From positions 93,704 through 157,703 of the forward strand of contig JAIXMN010000042.1 of the NCBI GenBank assembly GCA_025716815.1: a DNA stretch of 64,000 nt, written 5' to 3'. Of this stretch, positions 56,389 through 64,000 are shown in pieces (position 1 is the first letter of the stretch; every line of letters begins with the position of its first letter). Position numbers and translations under genes: made by a program. Under the pieces are notes generated by a model, which was given only the letters and a program-made list of their open reading frames with translations, was not told where the DNA came from and did no database searches. This DNA is from Dichotomocladium elegans. Its lineage: Eukaryota; Mucoromycota; Mucoromycetes; Mucorales; Lichtheimiaceae.

Positions 56389-59300
56389 CTAAGTGCGTCT
56401 GCGTTTTGCCTGTCGATCAGAGCGACGTGTAGGCAGTGTATTGCGTTTATCTGGCTCTGTCATTGACGCTGTAGCCAAATGTTGCGCAGTTGCTTGATGA
56501 CTTGTGCGTGGCGTCAGATTGCGGCGATTCCAGTATTCGTTGATCAGCTTAAGATCGTTGAAATGCTCGGCTGGCTCCCATGTGTCATCCTTTGGCTCAT
56601 AGCCTTTCCATCGGACATGGTAGAGGTAGTTGCCAGGTGAGCCCTTGTGATCCACTATTGCCTGAGTCTCGTAAAAGTCATCGCCTGAAGCAATGCTGTC
56701 TTGTGAGATCAGCTTAATGTGGGAAGGTGGAATGTCGCGTGAAAGCAAGGAACCTGTTTCATCAATCAAAGTGTAGGGTCCACAATGTCTGCGACGACCA
56801 TGCACTATAAATGGACCTTCGTAACGAGGATCGGTCTTTTTCTTCCTGTTGACATTTAGGATCATGACCTTGCTACCAACAGGGAATTCGCTTAAGATGC
56901 AATGTTTGCTGTTGAATTTCCCTTGCTGGGCCTCGTGAAGAGCTTTGACACGTTCAGAGATAGCTGGAATGACGACCTCGTTCATGTAATGTTCACGGGT
57001 GTCTGCAGCTCGTGTCGCATCGTTGATATCGGCGACTTCGACGCTTGAGTAGTCCTGCCAGAGATTAGGCTGTCGAGCAAACATGAGAGAGAAAGGACGA
57101 GAGTCATGCAGCGATGTGTGTTTGCTGTTGATAGCTAATTGTGCACTGGGAAGATACATATCCCAATCCTCTGTTTTTCCTTCTAACCTCTTGATGACTG
57201 TTGCTTTAGCCGTTTGTACCCAACGCTCAGCCAAACCATTGGCAGGCGGATTATAGGGTGTGACAAGACGATGGTCAATTCCGGAATGTTCCACCACAAG
57301 GCGTACTAATTCGTTTACAAACTCTGTACTGTTGTCTGACTGTAAGATCTTCGGAAAACCATAGTCACAAAAGACGTGGATGAGTTGTTTAGCAATTGAA
57401 AGAGCCAATTTGTCAGGTATAGCTCGAAGAATGCAGAATCTCGAGAAGACGTCTACCATGACCAAAACATAATTATTGCCAGATGGAGAAGTGGCGTTAA
57501 ACTCGCACAGATCAATAGCCCAGTGATCACCTGGCTTGTCTGCGGTAATGTTGCGTAAAGGGTGGTAACCGTGTTTGCCGATGTTGTAGCGTTGGCACGC
57601 TTGGCACTTGGCAACAGTATTGAGAGCATCTCTCTTCAAGTTAGTCCAATGTATACCTTCTTTGTGCAACTCAGTCACAATTGTATCAGCACCAAAGTGA
57701 CCATTGAGATGAGCCTTTTCTAGTAGTATGGGACGTTCTTCCTCAGGAGGCGTCATGAAGTCCAAAGGCGTAGCAGAAGCAGAACGCTGAAGAAGCGGTT
57801 CAGTATTGCTTGTAGGGCGTACAGGTTTTAAACTGCCCAAAGTAGGGGTGCGACCAATGGTTTCGGAGATATTACCCCCCACCAGCTTCTTCGGAGAGAA
57901 GAGGCGACTGAGAGTATCCGGAAGAATGTTGGTGATGCCAGGAATATGAACAACCTGAAAGTTGTAATCACACAACGTGTCGAACCAGTTCACCATCATC
58001 GGATTGGCAATTGGTTGAGTGTGCAGAAACGTTAGAGCACGATGGTCGGTGTAAAGAGTGAATTTGTTGCCCCACAAAAACGAGTGAAACTTCTTAAGAG
58101 CATATACAACAGCGAGAAGCTCACGTTTCATAGTGGAATAAGAACGTTCAGCTTTGTTCAGAGCACGCGCCATAAAACCAATATAACGGTACTGATTGTT
58201 CTGGATTTGATAAAGACAGCAACCTATGCCAGTGTCAGAAGCATCTGTGGCAACATGGTAGGGCAAAGTCTCATCCGGATAGCTCAACACAGGAGCAGCA
58301 TGGAGAGCAGCCTTGATAGCATTAAATGCATGAAGATGGTGTTGTGTCCATAATCCTGAAAGCTGTTTAGCGTTGCGTAGACGGTCCAGAGGAGAAGTGA
58401 GGACGGCAACGTTCGGAATGTGATCGCGGAAGTAATTGACGAGGCCCAAAAATTTCTGGATGTCATGGCCTGTCGTGGGCACAGGGATCTGGTCCACATT
58501 GCAAATTTTCCGAGGGTCCAAATTGACACCCTTGGCACTTACACAAAAGCCCAATAAATAAACGGCGGATTGTGCCAAATGCGATTTTTCCGGATTGAGA
58601 ACCAAGTTAACCTCTGAGAGACGTCTGATAGCCTCCTGCACGTGCAACACGTGGTCAGTGTCGCATAGGTGATTGCAAGAGCACCAATGAAGTGAATATC
58701 CATGGCAATGATGTAAAGAACTGGAACAACCGCAATACAGAAACACGACTCAGCCAAGGGAAACACGATCATACATAGCCACCAGATCCATATCCACAGT
58801 CTTTTCTCCTCTATTTTTTCCCACTGGGTTTTTTGAGGTTTTACCGACGTGAGGATGGTCTGGGATTCAGCTACAGGAACGAACGAAAAGTTTTTCTATG
58901 ACTTGTCAAGTACTGCACCCCAACAACTCTTCTTATGGAAATTTCCAGGACAATTGACCCATGTCAATCGGGCGGAATCTATTTTACCCATAACAATATA
59001 TAAACAACTATGTAGTGTAGGAGTAAACAGACAGAAGAATTTTTCTTTCTATTAAAAACACCTCCAAGAGTCTCATTGTACTTTCACAGTCTCTACAAAC
59101 CTTATTTACCACAGTCAGATAAATTGTTTGAAAAGATAATAATGTCATCGATGTAAGTGACTGCGTTGGGCATGTTGTCGAAAACAATGTGCATTACACA
59201 TTGAAATTGGCTCGAAAGAAACTTGAGACCAAAAGGTGCGCCAACAAAACAGTACTGTCGATCCTTGAATGTGAAGGTGGTTTTGTGCTGATGCTCCTCA

Positions 59301-61669
59301 TGAATCTTGAAGCGATGAAATGCGCTCTTCAAATCCAGAGTTGTGAACACCGTAGCACCCTTCATTCGTTGGAAAATCGATCGAATGAGTGGAACAGGAT
59401 AACTGCTATCAGGAAGCAAGTTATTGATCAAGCGTGGATCCAGACAGGGACGAAATGCAGTTGGGTTTCCCTGGGAATCCTTCTTAGGAGCGAAAGTCAT
59501 GGGGCTATTCCAACCAGAACCAGCTGGAGCAGGACGAATGATCCCATCAGCAAGCCAATTGTCAATGTGTTCCTGCAGAAGAGGAATCAGCTTGTCAGCT
59601 AATGGATATTGTCGGCGGCTCACGACTTTGCCAGCAGGAGTATGCAAATAAACAACAGATTCCGGAATAGTACAAAACGAAGACGGCGGAATGGATGCGT
59701 TTTCCTGAAGAAATGGTTCAATGTCAGCCAAGAAGCGAGAATGCTCCTCAGGTGTGCCAGCCGGAGAATCGTTTGGCGTAGGCAAATCAATGTCCTCAGA
59801 AGGAGAGGGTAAAGTGGAGCGATGCCAGCAATGGGCGAGACCTCCAAGAAATATACCAATAAGTGGCATGAGATCAGTGCCAATGGAAACATCGGCTTCA
59901 CAATTAAGTGTCATAACTTCAAAAGAGTGCGAAACAGTAATTCCGTTGTGAAGGACTTTTATTGCAGACGTGGTACCAATTCTATTAATGCTATGACCAG
60001 GGTGAGCTAATCCGATCGTTCCCGAAACAGTGGAAACTTGGATGCCAAGCTGTGTGGCCAGCGAAGGAGAGATGGCACTGAAGGTGGCACCAGAGTCCAC
60101 AAGGGCCCATAAATCAGTCTCCTGTAAAGTGATAGGTACGTAATACGTGTTAGTCCTCTGGAGAGAGTACTGTTGCAAAGCAGATAATGACTTACAGTCA
60201 GCGCATGCCTGGTTCAACGACGCAGACACGTCAGCCATGGAGATATCAGTCTTTATAGGGACAGCAGCAGGCGCAAGGCCAACTGGAACAGCAGTGGGAA
60301 CTGCACCCACTGGAACAGCCACTATGCTTCCAGAAGCAGTAGTGGGGACACGAGAAACAGAGGCAGGAGCGGAAGCAGGAGCAGACATTGCCAATGTGGC
60401 TGAGCGTATTGCCAAGTGGTTGACACGGCACTTGTGACTGCGCGTCCAACCGGGCTCACCACAGTGGAAACAATTCTTGTCACTTTCGCTCTTTGTTATT
60501 GTTGACGCGGCGACAGAAGCGGCAGATGCAACAGATGACGACGTGGACGGTTTTGACACCCGGTTTCCTTGTGAGCGGGGCACGGCACCAGCTGCCAGTT
60601 GTCGACAATCACTGGTGGAATGTCGTCCTTTGCCATGCAGGCGGCAAAATTTCGTCGTGGCCTTTGTTTTGTTCTTTGGGGCGGCGACGGAACCAGGTGA
60701 CGGAGCGCGAGTGGTTTGTGTCGGTTGCTCGTTAGTTAACTCCTTGCTGTGCATTGACAGCACGACACTGGAATAGAGGCTGCGCGCCATAGCGGCGGCC
60801 TGCTCGATCGTTGAGCGCATTTCCACTGGAACGTTAACTTGGCCGATCATGACGTGTTTGGCCAATTCCGGCAACAAGGCCTCAATGAAGATGGTTGTGG
60901 TTGTAAGGTCATTTGCCAGACCAGCCTCGCGACGCACCCGATTAAACCGGTCAGTGAAAAGTTCAACCGATTCGTTGCGGTTCATGCGCATGCGAAGCAG
61001 TTCGCGCAACTTCTGCACCTTGCGTTCTGTGTCTTGAACACCATATCGAGAGATAATAATAGCTCGCACCTTGGACCATGGAAGATGGGGGTACGGCTTC
61101 AGATTTGCACCAAACCAGTAGTGTTGCTCAGGTGAAAGCATGCGTGGGACAAATAGCGGCCAAACGTCATTGGCGTCGTATTGCCATGAGGCAACCACGT
61201 CCTCAAACGAGTCCAAACACTTGTCCACACTGCCGAAGACGGTCTTGTTGGGGGCGTGGATGTTGTCTGCCCACTGAAGTGCAGGTAAGTCTGCAGGCAC
61301 CCGAACTTGAGTAGATGGGCTGGTTCTTGCATTGGCCGAAACCAAGTGGCTGGCCGAGTTTAACAGCTGGAGGTCGCGAGTGATTGCCTCGAACTCTTGG
61401 TGGATGGCCTGACGTTCCTCTGGTGTGGCGCCTAAGGCCAACTGCTCTGCCAAAGAAGCAGCACGAGCGTTGAGAGTCCATATCGCCTTTTCAGCACGGG
61501 CGGAAGGGGAGATACCCACGGCCGTCATTGCGCTGTCGATGATCATGTCAATCTCCGTGTGAGCCGGGGAGTTGGGATCATGGAACGCTCCATCGTTCTG
61601 GCTGTGATCCACATGGACGTCTTGGATGGCTCCAGAGGCGGGAGAAGCAGAAGCGTTGTTGAAGGACAT
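56389..61669 (-). pseudogene. G1 gag-pol with chromodomain, interrupted by a solo LTR
   Basis: One frame starts at 61669: gag-like N-terminus (WFGANLKPYPHLPWSKVRA; YGVQDTERKVQKL), a knuckle-like NCFHCGEPGWTRSHKCR, protease (LWALVDSGATFSAIS), RT (FTTLDLKSAFHRFKI; GAPFGLKFLSSQF; TYIDDIIIFSNN). It is cut at about 59114 by the insertion and resumes at 58653 (HVLHVQEAIRRL) with RNase H (VATDASDTGIGCCL; LYTDHRALTFL), integrase (CQACQRYN; VMVDVFSRF; QSDNSTEFVNEL; NGLAERWVQ) and a C-terminal chromodomain (YLYHVRWKGYEPKDDTWEP). Chromodomain integrases direct insertion to modified histone H3. Apart from the insertion I see no stop or frameshift. Between 56254 and 56389 is only 3' untranslated sequence. 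Confidence 0.93.
58659..59113 (+). mobile_element. Solo LTR, 455 bp, inserted in the G1 RT gene
   Basis: Begins TGTCGCATAGG and ends TTATTTACCACA, with the target duplication GTCAG at 58654-58658 and 59114-59118. A plus-strand AATATATAAAC box at about 58990 suggests plus orientation. Its parent element is not in this window. Confidence 0.92.
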
Positions 61670-62089
61670 TGCAAAATAAAGATAAGTGAGAATTCACAGA
61701 AAAAAATGTGGAATCAAGGGGTTTTAAGAATAAAAAGAGACAGAATATGATTCTGTGAGACTCGCAAAAGGATTGTTTTTTATTAAGTGCCAATAATGGG
61801 CCTATTTATAAGAAGTGCTTATCAAAACGGTCACTCTGGAGGCTGGGTGTGGATAATCGTCTAGGCGGTCTCCCAGGACGGTGGACCAGTTAAAAGGTTG
61901 ATAAAGAAGTTCATCATTTACCCTTGTGATTATAACTGCGTCCTGAGACAGGTCCGGGATATAAATTATGAATCCGGATAGCGCGAGAGTAATTATGATA
62001 ACGGCGCTCGAAGAGTGAAACAAAATGTTGATGTCCCGTATAATTCAGGGACACTGCTGTTAGGTAAGAAAATAGTCGTGGATACGACA

Positions 62090-63432
62090 GCCATGTACTC
62101 CGGGATATTTCCACGAGACCATGCGTCCTGAAAAACCTGACGCTGTGCTGGGCGCAATGCCTCGGCATATGCGTCATTGGCCTCCACCAGCTCCATTGTC
62201 AGATTGTCCGTCGCGCCGTCGATCTCATCGACTTCCAAGAGGAGCTATGCAACTCTCGAAAGCAGCTCAGCCTTCTTTGCTCCGTACTCTGCGATTGCAG
62301 TGCATTTCTCGCTAATGCTTCTTTCCAGTTGTACTAGATGAAGCTCGTTACTTTCGATCTCCTGTTGAGGTTTAGAGTTGAGGTTTAGAGTATGTTACTG
62401 GTGAATAAAACAAATGTTCAATAAAACTATGGGGAAAATACTTACATTTTGTAAACTGGATGACACCGGTGCTACTGGAGATACTTGTGGGTCGCTAGGA
62501 GAAATGATCGCATGCCGAGCATTTGTTTCTAGTCCACTGCTTGGGAGTGGCGGAGGAGGAGAGGAAGAGGTTGTCGGACCAGGTAAGGAGGAGTGAAGAG
62601 GAGAGCGGCCATCATTCTCAATGGAGGTACTGCCTATGCTGATGCTGGTGCTGTACGGGTAAGCTCCACGCTATAGTTTCCGCATTAATATCCAATATAA
62701 CAGCTATCCATTTGTTGATTCTGTTTCTTACTGGTAATATGTGAACGAAAGGAGGTGTATTCTGCCGGCAGATGTACACCTCTAAAGCAGCAAATCGGCG
62801 CTGATCGTGATTGATGCAATATTGCTGTACAAGATGCCGGCAAAGCAGGTATCGGCTTCTACGAAATGCTTCACACCCGCAGGTCCATACATCAATCGAT
62901 GTCATATGGTTGTTCACTGCTGTGGTGTTAACAGAGCGCCTCATGCACTTGCTCCACTCCTTGGCAAAAGATGTTTCCCAAGCAAGTGGAGTTCGACGTG
63001 CAATAATGCAGCTCTGGAACTTCTCCATTGATCTGGGCACCACTCGCGAGATGATGATATACACCAGTGCATCAAGACGAGGGCGATTCGATTGTTGGAG
63101 GAAGTTGCGCTTTAGAACTTTCCATTGTGCCTCGATCATCATCGTCGTCTTGGCAAGGGGAATTGATGTCGGTCGGCTTGCTCTCGCCCATCGGTTCCAC
63201 CACAATGAGGTGTACCACTGGGTATACAGGTATACCCATGCATCTGGCAGATTATTACCAACACAATATGCATAAACCTCAGAGGTACATGCTTTATGAA
63301 TGGAGCTGCCATCAGCTGTTCTCGTCGAGTCTACATATATCATACAGTTATTAACCAAAATAATGGAGCTTGCTGCCCTAATACTTATTAAACAGCATCA
63401 TTGTATCTTACCTCCGATCATCGGGTGGAGAT
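62090..63432 (-). pseudogene. MULE-type transposase remnant with SWIM zinc finger
   Basis: A minus-strand frame 63358-62618 (EAQWKVLKRNFL; RPRLDALVYIIISRVVP; CGCEAFRRSRYLLCRHL) has the C-x-C...C-x-H SWIM motif found at the C-terminus of Mutator-like transposases. After a frame change comes a Ser/Pro-rich linker, a GTAAGT-AG intron (about 62360-62450) and a coiled-coil tail (EYGAKKAELLSRVA, stop, LLLEVDEIDG; EANDAYAEALRPAQRQVF), ending against the G1 LTR at 62090. The DDE core is missing upstream, where repeat sequence begins at 63433. Broken by truncation, one TAG and a frame change. Confidence 0.65.
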
Positions 63433-64000
63433 GATACAGGATTTTCAAGAAGAAGTTTGCGACAAGATTAGTTGTTCGTTGCCGTATTTTTAGTTCGTTA
63501 TTGCTGAGAAAAGTTTGGGCATAAAAACTTTGGTTGTTGGTAATTGCGGCCCTGAATTTGGCCGGCAGCGGCTATTGAATTCGCAAAAAATCATCGAGGT
63601 TTTTCGTTTTTTTCGTCTATCCAATTCGTCTCCCACAGCCCAGTTGTTCGGCAGCATTTCGAAGGTCGATGCCACATACAAAGATGTTGGATCCTGCAGT
63701 ATTATTTTATCGTCAAGAGGATTCTTTTTTTTTGGATTTGGTTGGCAAGGACATTCGCGCAAACAATGCAAGTTCTCGGTTTTAGTAATCCCATTTGGTT
63801 ACTGCCAAGTCGCATTTGGAACGCACTTTTATTTTGTTCGCATGGCATCTCTATATATTTCGCAATCTCTCTTGCCGCACTTAACTCGAACATTTGCGCG
63901 ATTAAAAGAAAAAGCGGCGAACAGTGGGAGACTGGCAGCTGCTGAAAGGTACCAAACTCGGCATGCTGTATTCTTTTCTTGTCATCCGTCCCGTTCGTCG
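63433..64000. other. Repeat-like end of the window
   Basis: 63435-63460 (TACAGGATTTTCAAGAAGAA) matches the MITE terminal repeat, and AGGTTTTTCGTTTTTTT recurs at about 63598, but the rest diverges from the 365-bp MITE. It may be a relative or the autonomous element. No gene is seen. Confidence 0.5.

Larger units (their letters stand above)
55873..62089 (-). mobile_element. Chromodomain Ty3/gypsy element 'G1'
   Basis: LTRs 55873-56254 and 61707-62089 (about 383 bp, TG...CA), 8 substitutions and one indel apart. Minus-strand element with a single gag-pol frame, now split by a solo LTR. The purine tract GGTGGGGGGTAA lies next to the 3' LTR. No tRNA-type TGG primer site adjoins the 5' LTR. Flanking 5-mers differ (GCTTT and GCCAT). 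Confidence 0.93.

Noticed and set aside
58654..58772. Apparent start of the second G1 pol frame (MFLYCGC...)
   Set aside because: Those residues are translated from the inserted solo LTR; the true coding sequence resumes at HVLHVQ.

Overview
The window looks like a chromosome piece from a filamentous fungus, probably an early-diverging one of the Mucoromycota type. The host genes have many short GT-AG introns (about 50-110 bp), pyrimidine-rich or TATA-type upstream regions, and no operons or Shine-Dalgarno sites. The accessory part is packed with eukaryotic transposons: Ty3/gypsy elements, an APE-type LINE, IS630/Tc1-like and MULE transposases, MITEs and a Fanzor-like relic. The lineage is inferred from gene style and has not been tested by a search.

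Layout. (1) 1-9.5 kb is a compact gene block: the 3' end of a long-form tRNase Z, a reticulon-like ER-shaping protein, a small unrecognised protein, an ER/lipid-particle glycerol-3-phosphate acyltransferase (minus strand) and the NuA4 scaffold Eaf1/Vid21 (minus strand, 11 exons). I resolved the exon structures of all five; every joined reading frame closes without a stop. Two introns are GC-AG. (2) 9.5-18.5 kb is gene-poor: tandem hairpins, a roughly 130-bp tandem repeat, a possible pogo-like terminal repeat, a frameshifted Fanzor/TnpB-like pseudogene butted against a decayed IS630/Tc1-like transposase, and a 137-bp minisatellite of about 20 copies. (3) 20.3-33.3 kb holds a direct segmental duplication (20289-24442 and 27777-33315). 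Copy B carries a complete nine-exon gene of unknown function at its left edge and an intact translin gene inside it. Copy A has only the 3' end of the first gene and lacks translin entirely. Both copies carry the same dead transposase and the same broken membrane-protein gene. (4) 33.3-36.8 kb is largely unassigned. (5) 36.8-46.2 kb has two copies of one LINE, one decayed and split by a solo LTR, one intact with ORF1 and ORF2. Both have their 5' end against tRNA-Thr sequence; a complete tRNA-Thr(CGU) gene lies at 46097-46169. (6) 46.2-53.2 kb is a nest of related Ty3/gypsy LTRs next to that tRNA, including one nearly intact element and a truncated one hit by a 365-bp MITE. (7) 53.9-62.1 kb has a LINE fragment, a second MITE and a chromodomain-bearing gypsy element whose single gag-pol frame is split by another solo LTR. 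(8) 62.1-64 kb is a MULE-type transposase remnant and more repeat.

The left block is ordinary conserved housekeeping sequence. The rest records repeated transposon insertion, nesting and segmental duplication, with translin and the nine-exon orphan gene as the main intact non-transposon genes there.
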